From Teredinibacter waterburyi (GTDB lineage Bacteria > Pseudomonadota > Gammaproteobacteria > Pseudomonadales > Cellvibrionaceae): 64,000 bases of DNA. Below, in pieces: positions 45,513 to 56,219 of the stretch; position 1 is the stretch's first letter; each line of letters starts with the position of its first letter. The translations under genes were made by a program, and so were the position numbers. Where the stretch lies: the NCBI RefSeq assembly GCF_001922985.1, contig NZ_MRUH01000165.1, forward strand, positions 62,001 through 126,000, read 5' to 3'. The notes beneath the pieces were generated by a model. It ran no database searches. It was given only the letters and a program-made list of their open reading frames with translations, and had not been told where the DNA came from.

Positions 45513-47975
45513 TTAAAGTCGCATCGCATTCACTACCACAATAAGTGAACTAAATGACATGCCAACCGCTGCAAGATAAGGCGGTAACACACCGGTTACC
45601 GCAAGCGGCAGCGCTACACCGTTATAGATTAGCGCCCAAGCTAAATTTTGACGAATAACCTTTCTCACCCGCTGCGATAACGTCATTGCCGCGGGAATCA
45701 CACCAAGATTCCCATTGAGGAGAATACAGTCGGCACTGGCTTGCGCTAGTTTTGTCGCCGCGCCCATAGCCATAGAAACATTAGCTCCACTCAAAACCGG
45801 CACATCATTAATACCATCGCCAACCATTAAAATATTATCGCCAGCTTGCTGGTGTTGTTGTAGCCACTGCAATTTATCTTGCGGGCGTTGCTCGCTGTAA
45901 ATATTGGCTATCCCTAACTGACCAGCGATCACCTTAACCACGGTACGTCGATCACCACTAACAACAGATACCGTTTTGCCCATTGCTTGCAACTCGGTAA
46001 CTGCTGCCGAAGCGCTGCTGCGTATCTCATCGGCAAACTCCACCCACAAAATCGGTTCGAATACCGCATCGCGCTTAATCGCAAGCAACTGCCACAAACC
46101 TTCAGCTGTTGGCGCCTCACCAGTTTTACTATCTAGTACATAAGCCATGCGACCAAAGCGATAGTCCGCATGATTGACGCGGCCACCAACCCCCTCGCCT
46201 TCAACGACCTCAACTTGTTTTGCACTGTAGCACTGTTCACGGCCGACAAATGCCGCCGCGATAGGGTGACGCGTGTGGGACTCAAGTGCAGCAATTATAT
46301 CGAGCCAGTAATCAACTTGCTCTGCAGAGGCTTCAGTCGTACCGAACAACCGCCACCCCACAATTCTCAGCTCACCGCAGGTTAGCGTGCCCGTTTTATC
46401 GAAGGCGACATGCTGTACTTGATTGAGGTTTTCCAAACTATCGGCATTCGCGACTAACAAACCCAATCGTCGAGCACGACTCAAGCCCGCGGTTAAAGCC
46501 GTCGGCGTAGCCAACGAAAGCGCGCAGGGGCAAGTTACCACCAACACAGACAAAACCACCCACAGTGCACGAGCGGGCTCGAGCCACCACCATGCAGCGC
46601 CGGTTAACGATGCAATGATAAGAACAGCTGCAACGAAGTGACCGGCAATTCTGTCGGCTATCGCTTGTCGTCGCGGCTTCTGCAACGCGGCTTGTTCAAC
46701 CAGCTGCTCCACCGCAGCAAGTTGTGTGGCATCACCTACCGCAACAACTCTAAATTCAATCGAAGTCGCACAATTAAGTGTGCCCGCAGCCAAAAAGTCA
46801 CCGCTTTGTTTTTGCTGCTGAAGCGACTCGCCAGTCAATAGAGATTCATCTAGATACGCCAACTCTGAGATTAGTTCACCATCGGCGGGCACGACTTCAC
46901 CGGCGGCCAAATAAATAACATCACCGGGCTTTACTGCCGACAGAGGAATACAGTGCGCAGTTCTTTTCGCGCTGTTTATATCAACGACATTTCCATCATC
47001 TAGGCTTTCTTCACTAGAAACTTCATCAAGCCGCTGAACACTAAGGGGCAATAGCTGGCGTAAGTTTTCGGAGGCAAAAATATTACTGTGGCGCGCGCGC
47101 ATTTCGAGATAGCGCCCAAGTAATAGAAAAAACGTAAACATGGATACTGAATCGAAATAGACATCGCCGCTGCGACTAATGGTTGCCCACGCACTCACGC
47201 TGTAAGCTAAAGCGATAGCGATGGATACCGGCACATCCATATTAAGATGTTTGGCCTTTACCGCCCGCCAAGCTGATTTAAAAAAGGGCGAAGCGGAAAA
47301 AAATACAACCGGTGTTGCCACCAAAAAACTCACCCAGCGTAACAACACCAGCCAAGTATCACTCATCCCTTGTAGCGCCCCGGCGTAGAGTGCTACCGCA
47401 ACCATTCCGACTTGCATCATGCCAATGCCGGCCACGCCCAAGCGTAGCAATGACTGCTGCGCTTCGGTTCGCCTTAATTGATTTTGTAGGTCTGGCCGCT
47501 CTGGTTGAGGGTCGTAACCGATGCGGGCTAGCGCCATAAATAGATGGCTTAGCAATTGCCGAGCGGGATCCCATTTAAGCAACACTTGACGAGTGGTTAC
47601 GTTCACACGAACCGACATCACTCCGTCAACTGCCTCCAAGTGGTGTTCGATTAACCAAGCACAGGCCGCACAGCTAATTCCCTGCACCTGTAAACGCGCG
47701 GTACAAAACCCAGAATCATCGCTCGACACAAACTGTTGCTGAACTTCGTTGAGGTCGTAACTTTGAAATAGACTTAGGCGAGTGTTGGCAGGCTCGGCGG
47801 GACGGCTCGCGAGACTATCGCGATAACGATAATAACCTTCTAACCCACCAGCGCTAATAACCTCTGCAACCGCGAGACAGCCATAACAACAAAACGATTT
47901 GGTTGTGCCATCTAGCTCTAGAGTTAATTCCGTACTGACCGTAACCTTAAGCCCACAGTGGAAGCAATCTGTCAT
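45513..47975 (-). CDS. ccoI: Copper-exporting P-type ATPase CcoI/FixI
   Basis: Cu+-transporting P1B ATPase required for cbb3 oxidase assembly, 820 residues. An N-terminal metal-binding cysteine cluster (CFHCG) lies near 5-9, followed by a CCYGC block. An HMA domain has GISCAACAWLIEHHLE near 98-113. Eight transmembrane segments follow, with CPC in VTCPCALSLATPTALT. The phosphorylation site is DKTGTLTCGE, and the hinge is GDGINDVPVL. The longer N-terminus with the extra cysteine cluster is typical of CcoI rather than CopA. It is transcribed between fixH and ccoS. Confidence 0.94.
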   Translation of the reverse strand: MTDCFHCGLKVTVSTELTLELDGTTKSFCCYGCLAVAEVISAGGLEGYYRYRDSLASRPAEPANTRLSLFQSYDLNEVQQQFVSSDDSGFCTARLQVQGISCAACAWLIEHHLEAVDGVMSVRVNVTTRQVLLKWDPARQLLSHLFMALARIGYDPQPERPDLQNQLRRTEAQQSLLRLGVAGIGMMQVGMVAVALYAGALQGMSDTWLVLLRWVSFLVATPVVFFSASPFFKSAWRAVKAKHLNMDVPVSIAIALAYSVSAWATISRSGDVYFDSVSMFTFFLLLGRYLEMRARHSNIFASENLRQLLPLSVQRLDEVSSEESLDDGNVVDINSAKRTAHCIPLSAVKPGDVIYLAAGEVVPADGELISELAYLDESLLTGESLQQQKQSGDFLAAGTLNCATSIEFRVVAVGDATQLAAVEQLVEQAALQKPRRQAIADRIAGHFVAAVLIIASLTGAAWWWLEPARALWVVLSVLVVTCPCALSLATPTALTAGLSRARRLGLLVANADSLENLNQVQHVAFDKTGTLTCGELRIVGWRLFGTTEASAEQVDYWLDIIAALESHTRHPIAAAFVGREQCYSAKQVEVVEGEGVGGRVNHADYRFGRMAYVLDSKTGEAPTAEGLWQLLAIKRDAVFEPILWVEFADEIRSSASAAVTELQAMGKTVSVVSGDRRTVVKVIAGQLGIANIYSEQRPQDKLQWLQQHQQAGDNILMVGDGINDVPVLSGANVSMAMGAATKLAQASADCILLNGNLGVIPAAMTLSQRVRKVIRQNLAWALIYNGVALPLAVTGVLPPYLAAVGMSFSSLIVVVNAMRL

Positions 47976-48076
47976 AAAGAGTAGTCAATCATTTGATACA
48001 GGCCGTCGTTGAGTCCAAGCACACGCATTTTCACGGTATCTCTGTTTTATTTTTCGCCAACAACATCGGTTTAACG

Positions 48077-48664
48077 CTATTTTAAAAATACAGTTAAGTC
48101 TTTCTCAAAATTTATTTCACCGGTTATTCTCCAATGCGGTTGCGGCATAGCAGTGTCGGCCGCTGCACTGGCGTGCGCTCGACTTTCTACTCGAATATAG
48201 CGCCGCCCAGTTAATAGCTGATCGAATTCCACTTGGTAAAGGTTAGGCTCCCGCAACCGCAACACCAGCGTTTGATCTAAGTCTGCCTCGGCAGGGTGCG
48301 ACAATACCAACACTAACTCTGAACCAAGTTCCACATCGGATTGCATTGTAAGCTGCACACCACGACCGGTATTGTTCAATACTAACTGCCCGTTAATATT
48401 ATTCGACTTTGCATAGGCTTCAGCCGCAAAACGATTATTTACCATTTTGCCTTCTTTGTAGTAGTCATCGCTCACAACGTCATCGCCACCATACACCGCG
48501 AGTGTAACCAAAACAGAACAGACTAACAGCACTGCAATAAGTGGCGATAAAACAAACCACGCCCAAGGCTCTCGATACCAAGGCGCTTTCCTAATTTGGG
48601 GGGACGACGCTTTATCTTCTCCACCCCGTGTCGGCGTATTGGAGTCTACTAAGGTTGAATTCAT
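48077..48664 (-). CDS. fixH: FixH-family protein (cbb3 assembly)
   Basis: 195-residue protein with one transmembrane segment near 40-62 (WFVLSPLIAVLLVCSVLVTLA), after APWYREPWAW. DDVVSDDYYKEGKMVNNRF is the FixH/CcoH signature. A periplasmic beta-sandwich domain follows. Needed for cbb3 stability in rhizobia and Rhodobacter. It lies between ccoG and ccoI, as in other cco/fix clusters. Confidence 0.9.
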   Translation of the reverse strand: MNSTLVDSNTPTRGGEDKASSPQIRKAPWYREPWAWFVLSPLIAVLLVCSVLVTLAVYGGDDVVSDDYYKEGKMVNNRFAAEAYAKSNNINGQLVLNNTGRGVQLTMQSDVELGSELVLVLSHPAEADLDQTLVLRLREPNLYQVEFDQLLTGRRYIRVESRAHASAAADTAMPQPHWRITGEINFEKDLTVFLK

Positions 48665-48736
48665 ATAATTAACTCTTGGCTCTTTTTTACCGGTTGCATT
48701 CGTACTTTCTCTAGCTCTTTAGCAATTCGAATTCGA

Positions 48737-50176
48737 TCACTTTCTGCGCGGTGTAGGCCCGATGAAATTTGAGTCTTCATCCGCAAGAATTGTGTCATCG
48801 TCCTTCGCTTGTACCACAAATTTAATAGCTGTCTTTTCAGTTTTTAGCTCGGACCTATCTAACGAGACGCGTAAGGGAATACTAAAAACTTCACCCGCTT
48901 CAATTTCTACTGAATTCCCACGTCGAAGCTTGAATGCATATTCACCTTCAACCTCCACGTTGTAATGGTGCGGTTTGTTATCCATATTATTGATTTTAAG
49001 TGTATAGACATTCTGCACCTGATCGCCACTAATACGATAGAGACGTGCACCACGGTCGCGAACAACATCAACAGTCAGAGGTGTTCGAGTCAGAACCGTA
49101 TACATAAACGCCACCACCATTGCACTTACCGCAAATGCGTAACCAAATACCCGTGGACGGAAGAAGCGGGTAATCCCGGTTTTTAGCTGATCAATAGAGG
49201 TAAAGCGAATTAAACCGCGCGGATATTCCAGCTTGTCCATCACAGCATTACAGGCATCCACACACAAGCCGCAGTTAATACACTCGTATTGGATGCCATC
49301 GCGAATATCGATATCGACTGGACACACCTGCACACACCAAGAGCAGTCGATACAATCGCCCAAACCCTTCGCTTTATAATCTTCTCCACTTTTCCGTGGG
49401 CCGCGACCCTCACCGCGGGCAGTATCATAATGCACAGCGAGCGTATCTTGATCGTACATTACCGACTGAAAACGCGCATAGGGGCACATATATTTGCAGA
49501 CCTGCTCACGCATCCAACCAGCGTTAACATAGGTGGTAATGGTAAAGAACGCCGTCCAAAACACTGCCGCTGGCGGCGTATTCAGAACAAACATTCCTGT
49601 ACTTATATCTCGAGAAGGTACCAAGCCGAGCAATAATTCCCGTATCGGAAAGAAGTAACCAACAAATGTTACCCCGGTGATAAAAGCAACCAAAACCCAA
49701 AGCGAATGTTTACTGCCTTTGCGCACGACCTTTTCTAGTGACCAAGGTTTCTTATCCAGTTTTATTCGGGCATTGCGATCACCTTCGCAAAAGCTTTCGA
49801 TGGATATAAACATCAAGGTCCAGACGGTTTGCGGGCAAGTAAAGCCACAGTAGACACGCCCTAACAATACCGTAACGGTAAACAACGAAAAAGCCGAAAT
49901 GATCAGCAACCACGCCAACAACATAAAATCTTGTGGCCAAAACGTTAGCCAAAGAACATGAAATTGTCGTGCTGGCAAATCAAATAGAATTGCTGGACGC
50001 CCATCAATAATTAACCACGGCAACAGTAGAAACGCGGCAATTAAAGGTAAGCCGGTGTAACGTCGAACAGACTGATAGAAGCCAGAAATTTTACGCGTGT
50101 ATATCTTATCTTCGGCTTCATACAAATTGCGGTAGCGAATAGCATCTGTATTTTTAGTCGACTTAGGTTCGGACAC
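48737..50176 (-). CDS. ccoG: Cytochrome c oxidase accessory protein CcoG (FixG)
   Basis: 479-residue membrane Fe-S protein that reduces copper for delivery to the cbb3 CuB site. It has four or more transmembrane segments. A CGFTCPQTVW motif lies near 110-120. Two 4Fe-4S motifs are near 255-300: CIDCSWCVQVCPVD and CINCGLCVDACNAV. A C-terminal Ig-like domain (about 370-479) ends with FIGP. The start is GTG at 50176, with AGAGGGGG eight or so bases before. It begins a second transcription unit after the ccoNOQP terminator. Confidence 0.95.
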   Translation of the reverse strand: MSEPKSTKNTDAIRYRNLYEAEDKIYTRKISGFYQSVRRYTGLPLIAAFLLLPWLIIDGRPAILFDLPARQFHVLWLTFWPQDFMLLAWLLIISAFSLFTVTVLLGRVYCGFTCPQTVWTLMFISIESFCEGDRNARIKLDKKPWSLEKVVRKGSKHSLWVLVAFITGVTFVGYFFPIRELLLGLVPSRDISTGMFVLNTPPAAVFWTAFFTITTYVNAGWMREQVCKYMCPYARFQSVMYDQDTLAVHYDTARGEGRGPRKSGEDYKAKGLGDCIDCSWCVQVCPVDIDIRDGIQYECINCGLCVDACNAVMDKLEYPRGLIRFTSIDQLKTGITRFFRPRVFGYAFAVSAMVVAFMYTVLTRTPLTVDVVRDRGARLYRISGDQVQNVYTLKINNMDNKPHHYNVEVEGEYAFKLRRGNSVEIEAGEVFSIPLRVSLDRSELKTEKTAIKFVVQAKDDDTILADEDSNFIGPTPRRK

Positions 50177-50307
50177 GTTACCCCCTCTATTACCTCAAAA
50201 AACCGGCCCATACGCATGGACTTAAATTCACCTGATGCACCCTAATAAAGTAACAAGTGCATTAGTGAACTGAAAAACTATATTAGAAAACCCTGATATT
50301 TAATATG

Positions 50308-50340
50308 AAAAAAAACGGAGCTATTTTAGCCTCCGTTTTT
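50308..50340 (-). terminator. Intrinsic terminator of ccoNOQP
   Basis: Read leftward, ACGGAG/CTCCGT with inner CTA/TAG pairing forms a hairpin followed by eight T. It lies 10 bases beyond the ccoP stop. The flanking A-run on the other arm makes it near symmetric. Confidence 0.8.
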
Positions 50341-50350
50341 ATCCCGTTAT

Positions 50351-51253
50351 CTAATCTTCGTAGTCAAATGATAATGAATAAACGTAAGCCGCGAGAATAT
50401 GGATTTTTTCTTCGCGTAATTTATCGTGCTGTGCCGGCATTTCGTTTGCTAAGCCCATACGTACAGAATGCTGTATACCGGCGCGCGAACCATCGTACAA
50501 CCAAGTTGTGTCTGTTAAATTTGGTGCTCCAATTAAATGATTGCCAGTCGCATCAGCACCGTGGCAAGCAGCGCAATTTTGCGTGAACACCTTAGCACCA
50601 TTAACCGCTAACGCTTTTTCGTGGGGCTGACCAGAAAGCTGCAAAACATATTCGGAGACACTGACAACACTTGGCTCACCAATAAGGCTGCCCCACGCCG
50701 GCATCTGCCCAGCACGGCCATCGGTAATCGATTGTTTAATGGCTTCTGCAGTCCCGCCATAAAGCCAATCTTTGTCTGTTAGGTTGGGGAAGCTGAAGTT
50801 ACCGCCACCATCGGCGCCGTGGCAAACGGCACAGTTGTCGGCAAATAAGCGCACACCCATTTTTAGAGCACGACCATCATGAATTAATTCGTCTATCGGC
50901 ATCTGCGAATAGGCTCCGAAAGTCTCACTGTAGTTCTCGAGGGCCTCTTGCTGATCCAACTGCAATTCTCCAACGGACGTCCACCCCAAAATACCTTTAT
51001 AACTGCCGAGCCCTGGGTACAACGCCAAGTAACCTACACCAAAAATAATGGTGCCAACAAACATTAAGAACCACCAGCGCGGCAAAGGGTTGTCGTACTC
51101 TTCAATACCGTCATACACGTGGCCAGTAGTGCGGTTTTCTGGGTCGTCATCATCGCTTTGCGCAACTTTACGGTTTGCTAAAAGCACCCACAACACCAGT
51201 CCAGTACATACCACTGTTAGACCTATAATCCATAGGTTCCAAAACATACTCAT
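50351..51253 (-). CDS. ccoP: cbb3-type cytochrome c oxidase subunit CcoP (diheme)
   Basis: Membrane-anchored diheme cytochrome c that passes electrons to CcoO/CcoN, 300 residues. Two N-terminal transmembrane segments (about 7-27 and 58-80) flank a short loop. Two heme c sites follow: CAVCHGAD near 147 and CAACHGAD near 231, each with downstream Met ligands (GQMPAWG and NEMPAQ). PRWWFLMFVGTIIFGVGYLALYPGLG is the typical second span. Confidence 0.95.
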   Translation of the reverse strand: MSMFWNLWIIGLTVVCTGLVLWVLLANRKVAQSDDDDPENRTTGHVYDGIEEYDNPLPRWWFLMFVGTIIFGVGYLALYPGLGSYKGILGWTSVGELQLDQQEALENYSETFGAYSQMPIDELIHDGRALKMGVRLFADNCAVCHGADGGGNFSFPNLTDKDWLYGGTAEAIKQSITDGRAGQMPAWGSLIGEPSVVSVSEYVLQLSGQPHEKALAVNGAKVFTQNCAACHGADATGNHLIGAPNLTDTTWLYDGSRAGIQHSVRMGLANEMPAQHDKLREEKIHILAAYVYSLSFDYED

Positions 51254-51268
51254 ATGCGTACCCTGCCC

Positions 51269-51469
51269 TTATTTTTTGTCAGCGCTATGAAGAGAAGAAT
51301 CTTCAGCGGGAGTTTTTTTGACATCTGCGGCCTGCTCATCGGCAAACGGTAAGTTGGCGGCCTCGTTAAACTGCTGTTTACGACGCGGTGAAAACGTCCA
51401 CCAACAAATCCCGATAAACGCCAGCATTACAAAAATGGTCGCTATGCCTCGCAGTGTGTTGATATCCAT
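51269..51469 (-). CDS. ccoQ: cbb3-type cytochrome c oxidase subunit CcoQ
   Basis: Small 66-residue subunit with one transmembrane segment (TLRGIATIFVMLAFIGICWWTFSP) and the usual RRKQQFNEAANLPFADE tail. It stabilises the oxidase complex. It sits between ccoO and ccoP with short gaps. Confidence 0.92.
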   Translation of the reverse strand: MDINTLRGIATIFVMLAFIGICWWTFSPRRKQQFNEAANLPFADEQAADVKKTPAEDSSLHSADKK

Positions 51470-51473
51470 AAGC

Positions 51474-52085
51474 CTACCGCTTCTGAGTTAACAAGGTGCC
51501 TAACTGCTGTAAATACGCAATTAAAGCATCGATTTCTTTTGTCCCGGCAACGGCAGCGCTCGCACCTTCTATATCCGCATCGGTATAGGGAACACCCACC
51601 CTGCGTAGGGCAACCATTTTCTTAGGCGTAACCTTTGCGTCAATCTCGTTCTCAAACAACCAAGGAAAGGCTGGCATATTGGATTCAGGAACAACATTGC
51701 GCGGGTTGTAGAGATGCGCCTTATGCCAAGTATTACTATAACGTTTACCCACTCGAGCCAAATCCGGGCCGGTGCGCTTGGAGCCCCACAGGAAGGGGTG
51801 ATCGTAAACCGACTCACCGGCAACGGAGTAGTGACCGTAACGCTCAACTTCTGCACGCAGTGGCCGTACCATTTGGGTATGACACACATGGCAACCTTCG
51901 CGAATATAGACGTCACGCCCTTCCAACTCCACGGCCGTCAGCGGCACGAGCCCATCGATAGGTTCAGCGGTCTCTTTCTGAAAGAACTGCGGCACGATTT
52001 GCACCAGCCCACCAAAACTAATGGCAACTACAACTAGCACCACCATCAAACCAATATTTTTTTCAACTATGTCATGATTCTTCAC
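51474..52085 (-). CDS. ccoO: cbb3-type cytochrome c oxidase subunit CcoO (monoheme)
   Basis: 203-residue membrane-anchored cytochrome c subunit. There is one N-terminal span (about 10-30). The heme site [15 protein letters not shown] lies near 62-76, and [11 protein letters not shown] with SNMPAFPWL (Met ligand) follows. Part of ccoNOQP; 11 bases after ccoN. Confidence 0.96.
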   Translation of the reverse strand: MKNHDIVEKNIGLMVVLVVVAISFGGLVQIVPQFFQKETAEPIDGLVPLTAVELEGRDVYIREGCHVCHTQMVRPLRAEVERYGHYSVAGESVYDHPFLWGSKRTGPDLARVGKRYSNTWHKAHLYNPRNVVPESNMPAFPWLFENEIDAKVTPKKMVALRRVGVPYTDADIEGASAAVAGTKEIDALIAYLQQLGTLLTQKR

Positions 52086-52096
52086 GGTAGCTCCTC

Positions 52097-53554
52097 TTAA
52101 GCCGTCTGGGGTGCAGCGACCGAATCGGCGCTTTCGCTAGAGTCATTTTGAGGCTCTTTTTCAGCTACGGTTCGGTAGACGTTGTAAGCCATCAAACACA
52201 TTCCGATAAGGAAAAAAGCACCCCCGATAAATCGTACGAAATAACCGGGATAGCTCGCTTCAACCGACTCCACAAAACTGTAGGTCAAAGTGCCATCGGA
52301 ATTAAAGGCTCGCCACATCAAACCCTGCAACAAACCGTTGACCCACAAGGATGCGATGTACAACACCGTACCAATTGTCGCCAGCCAAAAATGGGTATAG
52401 ATCAAACGAACACTCCACATTTGCACGCGGTTATAGAGCACCGGCACCAGGTGATAAACAGCACCAATCGAAATCATCGCAACCCAACCTAAAGCGCCGG
52501 AGTGCACATGGCCAATGGTCCAGTCGGTATCGTGAGAAAGTGCATTAACGGTTTTAATCGACATCATCGGCCCCTCAAAAGTCGACATGCCGTAAAAGGA
52601 AAGAGAGACCACTAAAAAGCGTAGTGTTGGATCGGTACGCAACTTATCCCACGCGCCCGAGAGGGTCATAATCCCGTTGATCATTCCACCCCAAGACGGG
52701 GCTAGAAGGATAAGCGACATCACCATACCCAGTGACTGCGCCCAGTCCGGTAACGCTGAATAATGTAAGTGGTGTGGGCCAGCCCAAATGTAGATCGCGA
52801 TAAGGGCCCAAAAGTGCACGATAGAAAGCTGGTAGGAATAAACGGGGCGCCCCGCCTGCTTCGGCACAAAGTAGTACATCATGCCCAAGAAACCTGCAGT
52901 TAAATAAAAGCCTACCGCATTGTGTCCATACCACCACTGAATCATGGCGTCCATTGCCCCAGAATAAGCCGAGTAAGATTTCATGGTAGACACCGGCACG
53001 GCCATACTGTTAACAATATGCAATATCGCGACGGTAATAATAAAAGCGCCAAAAAACCAATTGGCGACATAAATATGCGGCGTTTTTCGCTTCATCACAG
53101 TGCCAAAAAACACCAAAGCGTAAGCCACCCAGACAAGCGTAATGACGATATCAATGGGCCATTCCAATTCCGCGTACTCTTTTGCAGAGGTCAACCCCAT
53201 CGGCAGCGTAATCGCAGCGGCAACAATTACCGCTTGCCAGCCCCAAAAAATAAACGGGATTAAAAATCCTCCCCATAACACAGCCTGACAAGTTCGCTGT
53301 ACCACATAAAATGATGTTGCAAACAGTGCGCAACCACCAAAGGCGAAAATTACTGCATTGGTATGTAGGGGACGCAAACGCCCAAAATGTGAGTAGGGCT
53401 GGAAAAAATCGTTGAGTTCCGGCCACATAAGTTGGGCGGCCAAGAGAACCCCAACACCCATACCAACGATCCCCCATACAACAGTCATAATCGTAAACTG
53501 GCGTACGATTTTGTAGTTGTATGCTGGCGGCTCAATTGCCAAACCATTGCTCAT
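52097..53554 (-). CDS. ccoN: cbb3-type cytochrome c oxidase catalytic subunit CcoN
   Basis: Heme b/heme b3-CuB catalytic subunit of the high-affinity, proton-pumping oxidase, 485 residues, about twelve transmembrane segments. [19 protein letters not shown] near 57-75 has a heme-ligand His. [18 protein letters not shown] and WAGPHHLHY carry the CuB-site His residues. [19 protein letters not shown] carries the heme ligands of helix X. First gene of the operon; FNR-type promoter upstream. Confidence 0.96.
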   Translation of the reverse strand: MSNGLAIEPPAYNYKIVRQFTIMTVVWGIVGMGVGVLLAAQLMWPELNDFFQPYSHFGRLRPLHTNAVIFAFGGCALFATSFYVVQRTCQAVLWGGFLIPFIFWGWQAVIVAAAITLPMGLTSAKEYAELEWPIDIVITLVWVAYALVFFGTVMKRKTPHIYVANWFFGAFIITVAILHIVNSMAVPVSTMKSYSAYSGAMDAMIQWWYGHNAVGFYLTAGFLGMMYYFVPKQAGRPVYSYQLSIVHFWALIAIYIWAGPHHLHYSALPDWAQSLGMVMSLILLAPSWGGMINGIMTLSGAWDKLRTDPTLRFLVVSLSFYGMSTFEGPMMSIKTVNALSHDTDWTIGHVHSGALGWVAMISIGAVYHLVPVLYNRVQMWSVRLIYTHFWLATIGTVLYIASLWVNGLLQGLMWRAFNSDGTLTYSFVESVEASYPGYFVRFIGGAFFLIGMCLMAYNVYRTVAEKEPQNDSSESADSVAAPQTA

Positions 53555-53653
53555 AATAGTGTCCTATTAAGTGTGAAGTGCAAAAATTGAATGAAGATGG
53601 GTACAGCGAGAAACATGCCGCCCCCCACAGTACTAAACCGTAAAAACCACAAT

Positions 53654-53702
53654 GTGAAGAATTATAGGTGTTGAATCAGGTGCTGGCCTTGATTCGAGTC
53701 AA
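53654..53702 (-). promoter_or_regulatory. Class II FNR/Anr-dependent promoter of ccoNOQP
   Basis: TTGAT-TCGA-GTCAA at 53689-53702 matches the FNR/Anr box (TTGAT-N4-ATCAA) with one change. Read leftward, a perfect TATAAT is at 53666-53661. With the start point 7 bases further at 53654, the FNR site centre (53695.5) falls exactly at -41.5, the class II position. This predicts induction of cbb3 oxidase under low oxygen. The 5' leader would be about 100 bases. Confidence 0.75.
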
Positions 53703-53757
53703 AATAGCCGTGCAATACCGCTAAACCACCCGAGAATAGAGTCTTAATGTATTCCAT

Positions 53758-53792
53758 AAAAAAAGGCGCGTTATCCGGCTAACGCGCCTTTT
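53758..53792 (-). terminator. Bidirectional intrinsic terminator after argG
   Basis: GGCGCGTTA (53765-53773) pairs with TAACGCGCC (53780-53788). The leftward strand has a seven-base T-run after it and the rightward strand TTTT. It ends argG before the cco promoter starts. Confidence 0.85.
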
Positions 53793-53820
53793 AAAAATTA
53801 CTCAGCGCAAATAATCACAA

Positions 53821-55053
53821 TTACAGAAGCTTACGCCCCTTCTGAGCAGCAATACGCATGCGCAAGGCATTAAGCTTAATAAAGCCCGCCGCATCTTTTT
53901 GGTCGTATGCACCGGCATCATCTTCAAACGTCGACATGCGCGCATCAAACAGACTATCGCTAGAACGACGACCAACAACACTTACAGAACCTTTATACAA
54001 CTTTAAGCGCACATCACCATTAACCGAAATCTGGCTCTCGTCGATTGCAGTTTGCAACATGTGGCGCTCTGGGCTCCACCAATAACCGTTGTAGATAAGC
54101 TCGGCATACTTGGGCATAAGTGAATCTTTAAGGTGTGCCACTTCGCGGTCAAGCGTAATAGACTCTATAGCTCGGTGCGCGCGCAACAAAATTGTTCCGC
54201 CTGGTGTTTCATAACAGCCGCGAGCCTTCATACCCACATAGCGGTTTTCGACGATATCGACACGACCAACGCCGTGAGCGCCACCCAACTTGTTCAAGGT
54301 TTCGAGTACGGTTGCAGGCGACATGGCTTCGCCGTTAACGGCTACAACATCACCTTTTTCAAAGGTTACCTCGATATATTCCGGCTGATCTGGCGCCGCT
54401 TCTGGCGATACTGACCAACGCCACATATCTTCTTCGGCTTCTGTCCAAGGGTCTTCGAGCATATCGCCCTCATAGGAGATATGCAGCAAGTTTGCATCCA
54501 TAGAATAAGGCGACTTCTTGCTTGCCTTGGCGTAATCGACAGGAATGTTGTGATCTTTACAGTACGCCATCAGCGTTTCACGACTGGTAAGATCCCACTC
54601 GCGCCAAGGCGCAATCACTTTAACGCCTGGTTTTAAAGCGTAGGCGCCGAGTTCAAAGCGCACCTGATCGTTACCTTTGCCGGTCGCACCGTGAGAAATT
54701 GCATCGGCGCCAGTCTCATTGGCAATTTCGATCAAACGCTTAGCAATAAGCGGCCGAGCTATAGACGTACCCAACAGGTACTCGCCTTCGTAAATCGCAT
54801 TGGCGCGAAACATTGGGAACACAAAATCGCGTACAAATTCTTCACGTAAATCTTCGATATAAATTTCTTTAATTCCCATCGCCTTAGCTTTGGCGCGAGC
54901 AGGCTCGACTTCCTCACCCTGACCGATATCGGCCGTAAAGGTCACCACCTCACAGTCATAGGTTTCCTGCAGCCACTTAACGATAACGGAAGTATCGAGG
55001 CCACCAGAATAGGCAAGGACAACTTTATTGATGGATGATTTTTCAGACGACAT
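53821..55053 (-). CDS. argG: Argininosuccinate synthase
   Basis: Joins citrulline and aspartate using ATP in arginine biosynthesis, 410 residues. The ATP PP-loop [11 protein letters not shown] is near 14-24. [27 protein letters not shown] near 118-132 and [14 protein letters not shown] are family blocks. This is the short bacterial class (about 400 residues). A possible ArgR control cannot be judged from the upstream sequence. It is followed by a strong terminator; motY lies upstream on the same strand, as in Pseudomonas. Confidence 0.97.
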   Translation of the reverse strand: MSSEKSSINKVVLAYSGGLDTSVIVKWLQETYDCEVVTFTADIGQGEEVEPARAKAKAMGIKEIYIEDLREEFVRDFVFPMFRANAIYEGEYLLGTSIARPLIAKRLIEIANETGADAISHGATGKGNDQVRFELGAYALKPGVKVIAPWREWDLTSRETLMAYCKDHNIPVDYAKASKKSPYSMDANLLHISYEGDMLEDPWTEAEEDMWRWSVSPEAAPDQPEYIEVTFEKGDVVAVNGEAMSPATVLETLNKLGGAHGVGRVDIVENRYVGMKARGCYETPGGTILLRAHRAIESITLDREVAHLKDSLMPKYAELIYNGYWWSPERHMLQTAIDESQISVNGDVRLKLYKGSVSVVGRRSSDSLFDARMSTFEDDAGAYDQKDAAGFIKLNALRMRIAAQKGRKLL

Positions 55054-55256
55054 GAGTGCTCCACAGCTGGAAACGCCAGCGTTTGCTAATTCGAGAGAGA
55101 ATTGGCCGCAAGGGCCGGTGGCGGATTTTAAAGGTATGGGCTGCCAAGTTCCAGCGCTTTACGGCGATTCACTTTCGGCAAGGCTGTTTTTCGGGATTAT
55201 TTTCCGAATAAAGGGGAATAACGGTACTTGCAAGGTGTTGAGGTGAAAACCTGTGC

Positions 55257-56219
55257 TTACTTGGGTGGATCCACCCCCGCCATACTATTTGCGGGTTTAG
55301 TGTTCGGCTGCGAGGCTTCTAACTTTTCTAGGCGTACGGTTACACGACGATTTTTCGAACGCCCATCCCAACTACCATTCGAACTAGCTGGGTAGCGCTC
55401 ACCATGCCAACGTATTACCAACTGCTCGGCAGGAATGCCCTTGCTAATCAGATATTGACTAACAAGCTCTGCCCTAAGCTTACTGAGCTCCAAGTTATCG
55501 GCGCGATCACCAACCGTATCGGTATGGCCGTCGATGTAAAATTTTTGGATCTTCGGGTCGTGCTTAACCAGTGTCACTATCTTATCCAAGTGACTCCGAG
55601 CGGTTGCATTTAAATACTCGGCATCACCGTTGCGAAAATACACGGCTGTTCGTCTAAGCTGATCAAAATTGGCAGGTAACAGTCCGGCCAAACAGCTCAA
55701 GTAGTTACTATATTCGTGTCTAAAACCGATCGTCGTGACCGCCAGTCGAGCTTCGGGCGACTCTCGATACCAAGCTGGGTTGGAGATTTCGATTTCTCTA
55801 CCATCGCTAAGGTGCGACAACATCAGCTCGGCCCGCTTTGAGCCCAGCCACAACGGACGAGTGCCCTGCTTCATGGCCACCGCACCTAAGTTGATACTTT
55901 CCTGTTTGGGCCTCCAAACCGGCGTTCGCGCCACCATAGCGGCATCGCCTGCAGCAAAACGTGCCGTCTTAGATCTAAGATACGCCCCAGACGCTTCACC
56001 TGCGCGGGTACGAAATACAATATCGCCAAATAAGGGCACGGGTTGCTCAAGGCGGCATTCAAATACCGAGGACACCGTTTTCCATTCGCCAGGGTTAATT
56101 CCGGTGGTGTAGGTTGTGGCTTGCAACAGCGGAGTCGATACCAATAGCACCACGCCGAGTAAAAACCGCACGGCGATGTTTTGATTCTGATTGCGTTTTT
56201 CAGTCACTTTTCCAATCAC
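55257..56219 (-). CDS. motY: Flagellar motor protein MotY (OmpA-like)
   Basis: Periplasmic T-ring component that stabilises the MotA/B- or PomA/B-type stator, 320 residues. A signal peptide ends near LLQA/TTY. The N-terminal MotY domain has an ECRLEQPVPLFGDIVF block near 55-70. The OmpA-like peptidoglycan-binding domain near 185-300 has FYIDGHTDTVGDRADNLELS and SKNRRVTVRLE. The position between argG and pyrC matches Pseudomonas motY. No other flagellar genes are in the window. The start at 56219 may be a little early; residues 1-12 are polar before the hydrophobic core. Confidence 0.9.
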   Translation of the reverse strand: MIGKVTEKRNQNQNIAVRFLLGVVLLVSTPLLQATTYTTGINPGEWKTVSSVFECRLEQPVPLFGDIVFRTRAGEASGAYLRSKTARFAAGDAAMVARTPVWRPKQESINLGAVAMKQGTRPLWLGSKRAELMLSHLSDGREIEISNPAWYRESPEARLAVTTIGFRHEYSNYLSCLAGLLPANFDQLRRTAVYFRNGDAEYLNATARSHLDKIVTLVKHDPKIQKFYIDGHTDTVGDRADNLELSKLRAELVSQYLISKGIPAEQLVIRWHGERYPASSNGSWDGRSKNRRVTVRLEKLEASQPNTKPANSMAGVDPPK

